Shown: positions 8,213 to 18,967, numbered from the stretch's first letter. The stretch is 64,000 bases of DNA from Azospirillum sp. 412522 (GCF_019805165.1 NZ_RWIJ01000013.1:62001-126000), one strand, 5' to 3'. Numbers and translations: made by a program. Notes: generated by a model not told the origin, from the sequence alone.

Positions 8213-8908
8213 ATGCGGGGACGAAATCAGCGCGTAAGCGCCACAGCGTGTGGGCGCTTTGCACTGGCTGCGGGACTGCTGACGGCTTCCCTGGTTGCGC
8301 TGACCGTTTCCGGCACCGCCCAGGCTCAGACGACGGCCCAGGGCACTTCGAAGGAAAGCTGCGTCACCCACGCGGTGGAAGCCGAACAGAAGCTGGGGAT
8401 TCCGGCCGGCATGCTGGTGGCCATCGCGCTGGTCGAAAGTGGCCAGGACGGCGCGCCGCATCCTTTCGCGATGAGTGTGCAGGGCCGTCCCTATTACGCC
8501 CGCAACGTCAGCGACGCCGCCCGCCATCTGCGCGACCATCGCGGCCAGCTTCGCAACAACACCTACGTCGGCTGCATGCAGCTTTCGGTCGCTACCCATC
8601 GCGGTGAGTTCCAGCCGGTGGAAAAGATCGTGGAGCCGCGCGACAACGTGTTCTACGCCGGTCAGCTTCTCGTGCGCTTCCATGGCGAGGAAGGCAATTG
8701 GAAGACCGCGCTGACCCGCTACAATGGCAGCTCGGGCCGCCGCGCCCAGGCCTATGTCTGCAAGATCTGGCAAAGTTTGGCGGAGCTGGACACTCAGAGC
8801 GCCAAGCTTCTGGCCTCCTCGCGCTGTGAAGACAGCGATCCCGTCAGCGTCGCCCCGAACACCCGTCGCAGCTTCCGCAATGCTCAGCAGGTCGCTGCCA
8901 TCAACTGA
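8213..8908 (+). CDS. Secreted lytic transglycosylase-like protein
   Basis: A 231-residue protein with an N-terminal signal peptide (basic MRGRNQR, hydrophobic core, probable cleavage after AQA near residue 38). The mature part has the SLT/lysozyme-like fold signature: ALVESGQDG with the presumed catalytic glutamate at E75, and CMQLSVATHRGEF and LTRYNGS equivalents of the GLMQ and AYN motifs. It would cleave peptidoglycan glycan strands in the periplasm. GAAGGAGG lies just before the ATG. The GLMQ motif is written GCMQL, as in the type III/IV secretion-associated transglycosylases, but no secretion genes are near. Confidence 0.8.
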   Translation: MRGRNQRVSATACGRFALAAGLLTASLVALTVSGTAQAQTTAQGTSKESCVTHAVEAEQKLGIPAGMLVAIALVESGQDGAPHPFAMSVQGRPYYARNVSDAARHLRDHRGQLRNNTYVGCMQLSVATHRGEFQPVEKIVEPRDNVFYAGQLLVRFHGEEGNWKTALTRYNGSSGRRAQAYVCKIWQSLAELDTQSAKLLASSRCEDSDPVSVAPNTRRSFRNAQQVAAIN

Positions 8909-8993
8909 TCCGTCCGCAAACGATCAGCCCTCTGCCCTGCCACAATGGCAAGAGCGCTGGCGCAGCGTTGCGTGATCGGGTAAACCCCAGTGG

Positions 8994-9836
8994 ATGAACT
9001 ATCGCCACATCTTCCATGCCGGCAACCCGGCCGACGTGATGAAGCACGCCGTGCTGGCGTTGATCCTTGATCATCTGCGCGCCAAGCCGGCACCGTTTTG
9101 TGTTCTCGATACCCATGCGGGGATCGGTCGCTACGATCTGGCATCCGAAGCGGCCCGCAAGACGGGGGAAAGCGCTGGCGGCATCGGTCGGTTGTTCGGT
9201 CAACCCTTGCCCCACCCGGCGCTGGCATCCTACATGGACGCGGTCCAGGCGCTGAACCCCGACGGGGCCCTGCGCTGGTATCCCGGCTCTCCCCGAATCG
9301 CCCGCGCGGCCCTGCGCCCACAGGACCGGATGGTGCTGGTGGAATTGCATCCAGACGATGCCCACAGTCTGAAGACTGAATTCGGGGGCGACCGGACCGT
9401 CGCCGTCCATCAGTCGGATGCCTACGCCGCCCTCAAGGCCCATCTTCCGCCCAAGGAAAAGCGTGGGCTGGTCCTAGTCGACCCTCCGTTCGAGCAACCG
9501 GACGAGTTCGTCCGTATGGCGGAGGGGCTGGCGCAAGCTCATCGCCGCTGGTCCACCGGCATCTTCGCGCTGTGGTACCCGATCAAGGAGCGCGCGGCAG
9601 TTTGGCGATTCCAAGATGCGGTGGAGAAGACCGGCATCCCCAAGGTGCTGATCGCCGAGCTGACTTGGCATCCGGAAGATACCCATCTTCGCCTGAACGG
9701 CTCCGGCCTGCTGATCGTCAACCCGCCCTGGAAACTGGACGAGACACTCAAGGAGATGCTGCCGGCCCTGCACGACGCATTGCCCGCCACTGGCGGAGGG
9801 ACGTTGGTCAGCTGGCTGACACCAGAAGCGTCGTAA
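8994..9836 (+). CDS. rlmJ: 23S rRNA (adenine(2030)-N6)-methyltransferase RlmJ
   Basis: A 280-residue protein opening with MNYRHIFHAGNPADVMKH, the invariant RlmJ N-terminus. It contains the SAM-binding segment LDTHAGIGRYDL and the N6-adenine catalytic motif DPPFEQP around residue 162. RlmJ methylates A2030 of 23S rRNA on free RNA before ribosome assembly. Length matches the E. coli enzyme. It follows the transglycosylase by 85 bp on the same strand but has its own start region, and a stem-loop lies directly after it. Confidence 0.95.
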   Translation: MNYRHIFHAGNPADVMKHAVLALILDHLRAKPAPFCVLDTHAGIGRYDLASEAARKTGESAGGIGRLFGQPLPHPALASYMDAVQALNPDGALRWYPGSPRIARAALRPQDRMVLVELHPDDAHSLKTEFGGDRTVAVHQSDAYAALKAHLPPKEKRGLVLVDPPFEQPDEFVRMAEGLAQAHRRWSTGIFALWYPIKERAAVWRFQDAVEKTGIPKVLIAELTWHPEDTHLRLNGSGLLIVNPPWKLDETLKEMLPALHDALPATGGGTLVSWLTPEAS

Positions 9837-9848
9837 ACATAGAAAAGA

Positions 9849-9870
9849 CCCCAGCCCTTGCGGGCCGGGG
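9849..9870 (-). terminator. Stem-loop terminator between rlmJ and phasin
   Basis: CCCCAGCCC and GGGCCGGGG pair around a TTGC loop with one mismatch. Read on the minus strand it is followed by TCTTTTC, fitting termination of the phasin transcript; it may also serve rlmJ from the other side. Confidence 0.65.
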
Positions 9871-9929
9871 TTCAGTCAGGATGGAGACTGTTCGTCAGCG
9901 ATGATGGATCGTCATCGGCACCGCGACGA

Positions 9930-10505
9930 TCAGAATCGACGCTCCGTCTGCTGAGCCGCATCTTCCAGTCGGGCGTTCAGCTTGCCGATGGCGGTGTTCG
10001 CGGTGGTTGCCGACAGTTCGGAGATCTTGACGCTGCGGCTGAGTACCAGCTGCATGTTGTCCTTGAGCATGCGGCTCTGTGCCGCATAGAAGTCAGGGAC
10101 GCTCCGGCTGCGCATCAGTGCGTTCATGCCCTCCGCATTGCGCGAAGCGACCTCCTGGGCCAACCCGATCCACTCGCGCCAGGCGGTCTGCATTCCGTCG
10201 GCCAGGACGCTGCCGCACTTGACAATAACGTCCATAGTTTCGCGGGTCTGGCTGGCGACCTCGCCCTGAGCGTCCTTGGACAGACCCAGCACCCGCTGGA
10301 ACTGCTCGGCCGTGCGGCCCGCGGCATCGGTCGCGCTGCGGGTCATATCCTCGCCGGAGGCCGCCGTGGTCTGACCGATCAGACGGGCTGCATCGGCGGC
10401 GCGGCGGGTGGCGGCCTCGCCGGCACGCGTGATCTCTTCCATCGTCCCCTTCGTCAGGTCGGTGGTTTCACGCATGCCGGTGGTGGTGTCGTTGTCCATA
10501 GCCAT
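9930..10505 (-). CDS. Phasin family protein
   Basis: A 191-residue, almost entirely helical protein rich in Ala, Thr and Gln with regular amphipathic spacing (for example TRRAADAARLIGQTTAASGE). The block from about residue 115 on, including LAQEVASRNAEGMNALMRSR and FYAAQSRMLKDNMQLVLSRS, matches phasin-2 domains, which coat polyhydroxyalkanoate granules. The ATG at 10505 has GAGGAG upstream at good spacing; an ATG at 10499 is an alternative. It is monocistronic. A GGAAC...GTT element upstream hints at stress control. Confidence 0.88.
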   Translation of the reverse strand: MAMDNDTTTGMRETTDLTKGTMEEITRAGEAATRRAADAARLIGQTTAASGEDMTRSATDAAGRTAEQFQRVLGLSKDAQGEVASQTRETMDVIVKCGSVLADGMQTAWREWIGLAQEVASRNAEGMNALMRSRSVPDFYAAQSRMLKDNMQLVLSRSVKISELSATTANTAIGKLNARLEDAAQQTERRF

Positions 10506-10914
10506 GCGGGATGCTCCTCGAATGCGTTCGTCCGGGTGGACGCCTCTTCCCAAAGCTCGCGTCGGCCATTTTGCTGCACCGCCGAACGAGATCAGTCCTA
10601 TAACACCCGGAAAGCAAAACGTTCCAGAACGCAAAATAATAGGATTGCATCCTTTCTTTCGAGGTATGAGGTACTTTGAAGCGGAATTGTCTCCTGGATG
10701 AAATATTTCTTGTTCAATTTTCCTGTTTCAGATCACGTCTTGAAAATGTCGATACGTCTTATCCAGACGCTGCTGGATCCAACCCACGATTCTTTATCGG
10801 ATGGCAAAACGCAGGCAACGAAGAGTCAGGCCCGGTCACCGTCCCGACACATCGGCGAACGCCCCGCCGCGACAGGTCACAACGACCGTTACGGCGAGGC
10901 ACTCTCCAGTCCAA
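10506..10914. other. AT-richer intergenic region upstream of phasin
   Basis: About 410 bp between the phasin start and the end of the LivJ-like gene, with noticeably lower GC than neighbours around 10610-10760. Apart from the candidate promoter at 10602-10625 nothing coding was recognised. Confidence 0.5.
10602..10625 (-). promoter_or_regulatory. Weak EcfG-type promoter candidate for phasin
   Basis: Minus-strand GGAAC (10625-10621) and GTT (10604-10602) separated by 16 bases, one shorter than the preferred spacing. It lies about 100 bp before the phasin start. Confidence 0.35.
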
Positions 10915-12144
10915 TCACTTCGGCAGCTTGCAGCCGCTTTCCTCGAACGTGGCAAAGGCTTCCTTGCCAGGGATGGTGCGCAGGATCTGGTAATAGTCCC
11001 ATGCGCCTTTCGACTCCGAAGGCTTCTTCACACGGGCCAGATACATGTCGTGGACCATGCGACCGTTCGGCAGGATCGTGCCGTTCTTGGCGAACATGTC
11101 GTTGACCGGCATCTCCTTCATCTTGGCGGCGACCGTCGGCCCATCGTCGGTCCCGGCGGCCTCGATCGCCCTCAGATAATGGCGGACGGCGGAATAGCTC
11201 CCGGCCTGCACCATGGTCGGCATCTTGCCGTGGCGATCGAAGAACTTCTTGGACCAGGCGCGGGATTCATCATCACGGTCCCAATAGAATCCCGTGGTCA
11301 GCACCAGATCCTGCGCAACCTGCAGACCGAGCGCATGAACGTCGGACAGAAAGATCAGCAGCCCGGCAAGCCTCTGCTGCCCACCCTGGGTCAGGCCGAA
11401 CTCGGAGGCCTGCTTGATCGAGGTGATGGTATCGCCGCCAGCATTGGCGAGGCCGACGATCTTGGCGCCCGACGCCTGGGCCTGCAGCAGGAAGGACGAG
11501 AAATCGGCGCTGTTCAACGGCGCCTTCACCGAACCGATGACCTTGCCGCCCGCCTTCTTCACCTCGACCGAGGTGTCGGCCTCCAGCTGATGACCGAAGG
11601 CGTAGTCGGCGGTGATGAAGAACCAGCTGTCGCCCCCCTCCTTGACCATGGCCTGACCAGTGCCGACGGCCAGTGCATGGGTGTCGTAGGGCCAGTGGAA
11701 GCCGGTCGGGGAGCAGGCATCACCGGTCAGGCGCGAAGTGGCCGGACCTTCCATCAGGAAGATCTTCTTCTTTTCCTTCGTCACTTCCTGCACGGCCAGC
11801 GCGACACCGGAATTAGGCACATCGACGATCACGTCGACACCGTCCTGGTCGATCCACTGGCGAGCGAGGTTCGCGCCGATGTCCGGTTTGTTCTGATGAT
11901 CGGCCGAGATGATCTCGATGGGTTTGCCGAGGATCTTGTTGCCGAATTCCTCCGCCGCCATCCGGGCGGCTATGACCGATCCCTCGCCGCCGAGATCGGC
12001 ATAGAGACCCGATCGGTCGTTCAACACACCGATCTTGACCATGTCGCCGGACAGCTTGCCCTGCTGGGCCATCGCCGGCCCGGCGGACAGAGCACCGATC
12101 GTCAGGGCGGCAAGGGCGGCACCGGTCAGAAGACGTGCGGTCAT
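10915..12144 (-). CDS. LivJ-type ABC transporter periplasmic substrate-binding protein
   Basis: A 409-residue protein with a clear signal peptide (MTARLLTGAALAAL, cleavage after AMA near 26) and a type 1 periplasmic-binding fold beginning VKIGVLNDRSGLYADLGG. Such proteins deliver branched-chain amino acids, amides, urea or aromatic compounds to an ABC importer. The segment SADHQNKPDIGANLARQWID and WFFITADYAFGHQLE are typical of this family. The ATG at 12144 has GGAGGAA upstream. No permease or ATPase genes are adjacent, so it is an orphan binding protein here, and the ligand cannot be told. Confidence 0.88.
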   Translation of the reverse strand: MTARLLTGAALAALTIGALSAGPAMAQQGKLSGDMVKIGVLNDRSGLYADLGGEGSVIAARMAAEEFGNKILGKPIEIISADHQNKPDIGANLARQWIDQDGVDVIVDVPNSGVALAVQEVTKEKKKIFLMEGPATSRLTGDACSPTGFHWPYDTHALAVGTGQAMVKEGGDSWFFITADYAFGHQLEADTSVEVKKAGGKVIGSVKAPLNSADFSSFLLQAQASGAKIVGLANAGGDTITSIKQASEFGLTQGGQQRLAGLLIFLSDVHALGLQVAQDLVLTTGFYWDRDDESRAWSKKFFDRHGKMPTMVQAGSYSAVRHYLRAIEAAGTDDGPTVAAKMKEMPVNDMFAKNGTILPNGRMVHDMYLARVKKPSESKGAWDYYQILRTIPGKEAFATFEESGCKLPK

Positions 12145-12354
12145 GTATGAATTCCTCCCCCTCAGCGTTGCGTTGCGCATGTTGCGGGCGGCCGTCCGGA
12201 GCAACTCGCCCGACGCGTCCCGGAGGGTCGCGAATGCCAGATTTTTTGGTTTCATCCGAAGCCGTCAGGCCATCCGCGCCGCCCCTTCCCATTCACTATG
12301 CAGGCGCATCGTCTTGTACGGAAAGCTGAAATTCAGTTTAACGAACAATTCTCG

Positions 12355-13647
12355 TCAAGGATCGGTCGAAACACCCGCTTTTTCCATTCGCCGGCGCATG
12401 GCAGCGTTGGGCGGAGGGTCCGGGGGCTGTCGACGCCGATCGATCCGCCGCATGATCGGCGTCACCGTCGTGCCGTGAACGAGAATCGAGAGGAGCACGA
12501 TCAGGCCGGTGATCGACCATAGCGCGTTCGGCACGTCGAACTCCGCGTCGTTCAGCGCGTAGGCGATGTAATAGATGCTGCCCATGCCGCGGATGCCGAA
12601 GAAGCCTATCGCCAGCTTCTCTCCTGCCGGCATCGGCACGCCGGCCAGCCCGATCAGGCCGGCCACCGGCCGTACCAGAAGCAGGATGACCAGTGCGGCG
12701 CCGATGGCACTCCAGGACAAGGCGTCGATCAGGCCATGAGCCAAGGTCCCGCCGAACAGCACCAGCATCAGCATCATCATCAACCGCTCGGTCTGCTCGA
12801 CAAAATCATGCAGACGCTCATGGTACTCGCTGTTGCGCTCCGCGTCGCGCAGGGCCAGCGCTGCCACAAAGACGGCGACAAATCCATATCCACCGGCCAG
12901 TTCGGTCAGGCCATAGGTGACCAGCGTGATTCCGAGAGACACGAACCCGTCGCCGGACCGGGACAGATTGGCTCGATTCGGCACCCGGAACGTGACGTAG
13001 CCGAGAAATCGACCCACCAGCCAACCCACCCCGACTCCAGCCGCCAGTTTCCACACCACGTCCAGCAGGGCCCAATGTTCCAGCAAATCCCATGGCGGAT
13101 TGCCATTCAGCAGAGCGACGCCAATGGCGAGATGGACGAAGGGAAAGGCCAATCCGTCGTTCAGTCCGGCTTCCGAGGTCAGGCTGAAGCGGATCTCATC
13201 CTCCTCCCCCGATTTAGGCGGACCGACCTGGATGTCGGAGGCGAGGACCGGATCCGTCGGCGCCAAGGCAGCGCCCAGAAGAATCGAGGCCGCCAGCGGA
13301 AAATCGAGCCAGTACCAGCCGATGAGTGTGATCATCAGAATCGACAGGGGCATGGTGATGCCCAGAAGCCGCCATGTGATGATCCAGCGCCGCCAACCGA
13401 TGCGTCGGTCCAGCTTCAACCCGGCGCCCATCAGCGAGATGATGACGATCAACTCCGTCAGCCTCTCCGTCGCCTGCGGAAATGCCAGCGGTTCCGGGTT
13501 CTCAAGCTCCAGGGCGCTGAACACAGCAAAACCCAGGCTGACGCAGATGATGGGCAGGGAAAGCGGCAGTTCCTTCAGCACCATCGGCAGCCAAGCCACC
13601 AACAGGATCAAAAGCCCCAACCCCACCATCATGACGATATAAGACAT
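12355..13647 (-). CDS. CPA1-family cation:proton antiporter
   Basis: A 430-residue integral membrane protein with about 12 hydrophobic segments. The core motif ALAPTDPVLASDIQVGPP is the ion-binding unwound helix typical of Na+/H+ antiporters in the CPA1 group, followed by SLTSEAGLNDGLAFPFVHLA, which carries the conserved ND pair. It exchanges Na+ or K+ for protons across the inner membrane. The ATG at 13647 is chosen because the upstream frame is Arg-rich and non-membrane; no strong ribosome-binding site is seen, so the start is uncertain. It lies alone between a binding protein and a MarR regulator. Confidence 0.87.
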   Translation of the reverse strand: MSYIVMMVGLGLLILLVAWLPMVLKELPLSLPIICVSLGFAVFSALELENPEPLAFPQATERLTELIVIISLMGAGLKLDRRIGWRRWIITWRLLGITMPLSILMITLIGWYWLDFPLAASILLGAALAPTDPVLASDIQVGPPKSGEEDEIRFSLTSEAGLNDGLAFPFVHLAIGVALLNGNPPWDLLEHWALLDVVWKLAAGVGVGWLVGRFLGYVTFRVPNRANLSRSGDGFVSLGITLVTYGLTELAGGYGFVAVFVAALALRDAERNSEYHERLHDFVEQTERLMMMLMLVLFGGTLAHGLIDALSWSAIGAALVILLLVRPVAGLIGLAGVPMPAGEKLAIGFFGIRGMGSIYYIAYALNDAEFDVPNALWSITGLIVLLSILVHGTTVTPIMRRIDRRRQPPDPPPNAAMRRRMEKAGVSTDP

Positions 13648-13923
13648 GCGCCGCCCGCCGCCGTGATGTCTCCAACGCGGCAAGACAGCCACGCGGAGTC
13701 CAATCCCGGTCAACGCGCGAAGGCGCATATCGGTTCAGGATGATTGCACGAAGGACGCGAAATCCATCGCGAGGGTGCCGGCTCGCTCGATCCAGCTTCC
13801 CTGCCGTGGTTCTCGGAAACGGGCTGTCCGGCCTCTCCCAAAAGGAGTACGGGAAACAGGAAGCATTCATCCGATGCCGCCCGCGGGAGCCGGAACCGCG
13901 GGGGCTGTCGCAAAATCGGCCGA

Positions 13924-14397
13924 TCAGGCCGCAGAAGTCATCGGAAAGCCGCTGTAATCGAGCGACGCCGACCAGAAACGTTCCAGCTTGCGCAGGGTCT
14001 CGTTGGCCTTGGTCAGTTCCTCGTCGCTGAAGCCGGCCTTTTCCAGGGCAGCCAGGTGACGTTCGAACATGACGCTGATCTTCTCGCGCAGGTCCAAGCC
14101 CTTTTCCGACAGGCGGACACGGACCGAGCGGCGGTCGTGCGGGGAGCGTTCCTGGCCAAGATAGCCGTTCTCGACCATCTTCTTGACGTTGTAGGAGACG
14201 TTGGAACCCAGATAATAACCGCGCGCGGTCAGTTCGCCGACCGTCATCTCATCTTCGCCGATGTTGTACAGGATCAGGCTCTGGACGTTGTTGATGTCCT
14301 GGATCCCGAGCCGGTCCAACTCAGTCTTGAGCACTTCAAGAAAGTGGCGGTGAAGCCGCTCGATCAACAGAATGCTCTCGTAATAGGGTTTGCGCAC
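13924..14397 (-). CDS. ldtR: LdtR-like MarR-family transcriptional regulator
   Basis: A 157-residue winged-helix repressor. It opens MRKPYYESILLIERLHRHFL, very close to what I recall of LdtR from Liberibacter and Sinorhizobium, a MarR-type regulator of an L,D-transpeptidase and osmotic stress genes. The recognition helix region GYYLGSNVSYNVKKMVENGY and wing SPHDRRSVRVRL are plain. The family is nearly universal in Alphaproteobacteria. No L,D-transpeptidase gene is adjacent in this window, so the target is elsewhere. The symbol rests on resemblance only. Confidence 0.85.
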   Translation of the reverse strand: MRKPYYESILLIERLHRHFLEVLKTELDRLGIQDINNVQSLILYNIGEDEMTVGELTARGYYLGSNVSYNVKKMVENGYLGQERSPHDRRSVRVRLSEKGLDLREKISVMFERHLAALEKAGFSDEELTKANETLRKLERFWSASLDYSGFPMTSAA

Positions 14398-14650
14398 CGC
14401 GGTCTCCTTTGGCTCTAACCGGTCGTTCCCCGCGCAAGGACGATACCGGGACCTTAAAGCGAGATTAACCGATCATTCGTCGGCAATCATCCTAATAATT
14501 CCAGAAAAAGTCCGGCACAACCCGTCTGTACAGGCGCCTTTCGCCGGGTGCCTCACCAGATGGCTCTCGGTCGGGCTTCGTCTCCGCCATAAGCTGAAAA
14601 GCATAGTCGTGCGACTGCTGCACGACCATGCCGTTCCAGTGCTGCTATCT

Positions 14651-15712
14651 TCAGTCGCGGAAAACCAGATCACCGCCCGACGGTTCGGCGAAATGCCGCT
14701 CGACATCCGACGGTCCGACATCGGCCAGTTCGGCCGGATTCCAGTTCGGGTTCTTGTCCTTGTCGACCAGTACGGCGCGAATGCCCTCGTAGAAATCGTC
14801 GCCCGCGAGACAGGCGAGGCTGAGGCGCAACTCCTGTACCATGCATCCTTCGAAATCCAGCTTCGCCCCACGCCGCAGGGCGGCCAACGTCACCTTCAGG
14901 CTCGTTGGCGACACCCGGCGCAGGGTCGCGAGTTGGCCGGCCGCCCAGTCGGTCCCTTCGGCTTCCAGCGCCTTGACGATGGCTTCCACGCTGTCGAAGG
15001 CATAGCAGCGATCGACCGCCGACCGAACCGCGGCCACCGCAGCATCGCCCGCGCCGACACGACGGGCCGCGACCGCCTCGTCCGCGGGGATGCCGGCGGC
15101 CAGATCGTCGATCAACCCGTCGATCTCCGCGCCGGGCACGAAGGCGTCGGCTGCGCCGATTGCCAGCAGGTCGGCCGCCCGCAGCCGGTCACCCGTCAGC
15201 CCGAGCCAGATGCCGACCTGACCGGGCAGGCGTGGCAGGAAATAGGTTCCACCGACGTCAGGATAGAGACCGATTCCGGTTTCCGGCATGGCGAACAGCG
15301 TACGTTCGGTGACGATGCGGTGGGTGCCATGGACCGACAGACCGACTCCGCCTCCCATGGAGATGCCGTCGATCAGCGCGACGTAGGGCTTGGACAGGCG
15401 CTTGATCAGCCGGTTCAGCACATATTCCTCGCTGAAGAAGGCGCGGATTGGACCGGTATCGCCACGCCCCTCCTTCGCCGCCTTGCCAGCCTCATACAGG
15501 CTGACGACGTCGCCGCCCGCACAGAAGGCTTTTTCGCCGGCACCGCGAATCACCACGGCCTTGACCTCGGGATCGGCGTTCCAGACCCGCAGCTGCGGAT
15601 CGAACAGCCTGATCATGCCGAGCGTCAGCGCATTCAGCGCCTTGGGTCGATTGAGCGTGACGAGGCCGATGGCGCCCCGACGTTCGAACAGAATCTCAGC
15701 AGCGTCGCTCAT
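14651..15712 (-). CDS. 3-hydroxyisobutyryl-CoA hydrolase / enoyl-CoA hydratase family
   Basis: A 353-residue crotonase-fold protein. The segments AFCAGGDVVSLYEAGK, GISMGGGVGLSVHGTHRI and FAMPETGIGLYPDVGGTYFL are the distinctive 3-hydroxyisobutyryl-CoA hydrolase motifs rather than those of short enoyl-CoA hydratases, and the length (about 350) fits. The enzyme acts in valine degradation, releasing 3-hydroxyisobutyrate from its CoA ester. ATG 15712 is preferred to a TTG 18 bases upstream. No other valine-catabolic genes flank it; it is convergent to nothing and followed by the LdtR-like gene region. Confidence 0.88.
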   Translation of the reverse strand: MSDAAEILFERRGAIGLVTLNRPKALNALTLGMIRLFDPQLRVWNADPEVKAVVIRGAGEKAFCAGGDVVSLYEAGKAAKEGRGDTGPIRAFFSEEYVLNRLIKRLSKPYVALIDGISMGGGVGLSVHGTHRIVTERTLFAMPETGIGLYPDVGGTYFLPRLPGQVGIWLGLTGDRLRAADLLAIGAADAFVPGAEIDGLIDDLAAGIPADEAVAARRVGAGDAAVAAVRSAVDRCYAFDSVEAIVKALEAEGTDWAAGQLATLRRVSPTSLKVTLAALRRGAKLDFEGCMVQELRLSLACLAGDDFYEGIRAVLVDKDKNPNWNPAELADVGPSDVERHFAEPSGGDLVFRD

Positions 15713-16007
15713 CGTCTTGTGTTTTCTCAATTATCGTTGCGATTCGGGCGGTGGCGGACCGCCTGCACCATCCCCATGCCGCGTCGGGGCGTGCGGACCG
15801 GCCGGCAACGATGATACGGGAGCCTGCCGCTCTGTCAAACCAGCCATACGGCTCCGGATGTTCGGTCCTGCCACGCCCGCCCGCCCGATCAGGAACATCG
15901 CCCCTCTTGGACCGTTGCGCTCACGCTCTCATCTGAAGACGAGACCTCATTCGACTCCTCAGGGAAGGTCCGATGCCGATGCCGCTCCACAGCCCGCCGG
16001 GTGACCA

Positions 16008-16901
16008 ATGAAGATCGGAATCATCCTCAACAGGCAAGCGGGGTCGTTGGTTGACCGGCCGATCGACCGTGCCGAGGAGGCCATCCGCACGGCGTTCGAA
16101 CGGCGTGGGGCAACGGTGGACCTGCACACCGTCGATGGTCCGCAATGCACCGAGACGATCCGGCAGGTTCTGGACTCCGATGCCGAGGCGGTCGTGGTCG
16201 GTGGCGGCGATGGCACGCTGCACAGCGCGGTCAAGCTGGCTCTCCCCAAAGGAAAGACGCTTGGAGTGATTCCGCTAGGCACTCTCAATCTGTTAGCCCG
16301 CGACCTTCGTATCCCGCTTGAATTGGAAAGTGCGGCTGAGGCCCTGGCGGGCGGGCGGGTTCGCGCCATCGATATCGCCGAAGTGAATGGCGAGCCCTAT
16401 ACCAACAGCTCCGTCCTGGGCTTCTATCCTCAGGTGGTCCAGGAGCGCGAACGCCAACGCAAGCAGCACCGGCTGCTGAAATGGCCGGGAGCCGCCGTCG
16501 CGTTGGCAAAGACGCTGTACCGGCTGCCGATGCTGGACGTCCGGCTGGACTGGGGCGAGGGCCCACGGCGGATGCGTACGCCGATCCTGGTGGTGTCCAA
16601 CAACGTCTACGACGATGGCTTCGGCCTCGTCCTGAGCCGTCAGGCCCTCGACGCCGGAAAACTCGGCGTCTACGTAGCCCGCGAGCGGAACGCCTTCGCA
16701 ATGTTGCGGTTGATGGGAAGGCTGGTCGCCGGTTCCTGGAAACAGGACGAGGGGCTGGAAACCTATGCGGTGACCAGCCTGACGGTCCATAGCCGCCGAC
16801 ACCATCTGAAGATGGTCAACGACGGCGAGATTCGGAAACTGCATGCCCCGCTCCATTACAGGATTCTCCCAGGAGCACTGAAGGTTCTGGCACCAAGCTG
16901 A
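16008..16901 (+). CDS. Diacylglycerol kinase-family lipid kinase
   Basis: A 297-residue DAGK catalytic-domain protein. The nucleotide-binding GGGDGT lies at 65-70 and PLGTLNLLARDLRIP at about 92-106, both diagnostic of the YegS/DgkB/sphingosine-kinase fold. It would phosphorylate a lipid alcohol at the membrane. The gene is followed after 19 bp by a metallophosphoesterase, and translation of that gene starts within the same ribosome-binding area, so the two form an operon and may act on related lipid phosphates. The exact substrate is unknown. Confidence 0.87.
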   Translation: MKIGIILNRQAGSLVDRPIDRAEEAIRTAFERRGATVDLHTVDGPQCTETIRQVLDSDAEAVVVGGGDGTLHSAVKLALPKGKTLGVIPLGTLNLLARDLRIPLELESAAEALAGGRVRAIDIAEVNGEPYTNSSVLGFYPQVVQERERQRKQHRLLKWPGAAVALAKTLYRLPMLDVRLDWGEGPRRMRTPILVVSNNVYDDGFGLVLSRQALDAGKLGVYVARERNAFAMLRLMGRLVAGSWKQDEGLETYAVTSLTVHSRRHHLKMVNDGEIRKLHAPLHYRILPGALKVLAPS

Positions 16902-16920
16902 GAGAAAGGATGAAGATGGC

Positions 16921-17844
16921 GTGAAACGGCTCGCTCACATCTCCGACCTCCATTTCGGGCGGATCGACCAGCGCGTTGTGGACGGTCTGCTGGCCGACCT
17001 GACAGCACAGGCCCCCGACCTGATCGTCATTTCCGGCGACTTCGTGCAGCGGGCGAAGGTTCGCCACTTCGAGGAAGCGCGTGCCTTCCTTCAGAAATTA
17101 CCCTTTCCCTACATGGCGGTACCGGGAAATCATGACATTCCGGTTTATAACGTGTTCAAGCGCTTCACCGACCCGTTCGGGCATTACCGGCGCTATATCA
17201 CCAGCGATTTCAGCCCGCTGCACATCGACGATGAGATCGCCGTTCTCGGCATCAACACCGCGCGCCCGGTCATCATGGATTTTTCCGAAGGTCGGATGAA
17301 CCGGCGGCAGATCGAGCGGGTGCGCGAGGTCTTCTGCGGCATGCCGGACACCGTGTTCAAGGTGCTGTTCACCCACCATCCGTTCCTGCCACCGCCGGAC
17401 CTTCCAAAGACCCATCTGGTAGGGCGCCACAAGCTGGCGCTGCCGGCACTGGAAAGCTGCGGGGTCGACCTGCTGCTGGCCGGCCATCTGCACAAGGCCT
17501 ATTCCGGCGACATCATGAGCTTTCATACCCAGGTCGCCCGATCCATCCTCGTCGCCCAGGCTTCCACTGCCACCTCCACCCGACTGCGGAACGAAGCGAA
17601 CGCCTACAACCTCATCACCGTCGCCCATCCGACCGTGACGTTCGAGGTTCGGTCCTGGGAAGGGGCCGCCTTCACCGGCGGGCTTGTGTCCAGCTATCGC
17701 AAGCTGGGCGACCGCTGGACTCTTCAGGCACAGGATACCGGGTTCCGGCCCATCGGCGACAATCCCGCCACCGGGGACCCGCTCGCCGCCCGATGGGACA
17801 CCGTCGCCCGGCATGCAAGTGGGGAGGCCCATGGTGGAGCATGA
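16921..17844 (+). CDS. Calcineurin-like metallophosphoesterase
   Basis: A 307-residue phosphoesterase with the full dinuclear metal motif set: HISDLHFG (D9, H11), ISGDFVQ, VPGNHDIP, FTHHPFLP and GHLHKAYS. The start is a GTG at 16921; the nearest ATG frames upstream hit a stop at once. AAGGATG lies before it. It is co-transcribed with the lipid-kinase-like gene. Such pairs are common in Alphaproteobacteria and the enzyme may remove phosphate from a lipid or nucleotide. All metal ligands are present, so it should be active. Confidence 0.87.
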   Translation: MKRLAHISDLHFGRIDQRVVDGLLADLTAQAPDLIVISGDFVQRAKVRHFEEARAFLQKLPFPYMAVPGNHDIPVYNVFKRFTDPFGHYRRYITSDFSPLHIDDEIAVLGINTARPVIMDFSEGRMNRRQIERVREVFCGMPDTVFKVLFTHHPFLPPPDLPKTHLVGRHKLALPALESCGVDLLLAGHLHKAYSGDIMSFHTQVARSILVAQASTATSTRLRNEANAYNLITVAHPTVTFEVRSWEGAAFTGGLVSSYRKLGDRWTLQAQDTGFRPIGDNPATGDPLAARWDTVARHASGEAHGGA

Positions 17845-17902
17845 GACCAGCGCAAGGCAGCCGGCCCAGCCCCAAAGGACTGGAGTGGCGGCCGCGGCTT
17901 GA

Positions 17903-18967
<1,065 letters not shown>

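Noticed and set aside
12736..13743. Plus-strand open frame in the antiporter region
   Set aside because: Rich in Gln, His and Arg with no domain; shadow of the CPA1 gene on the minus strand.
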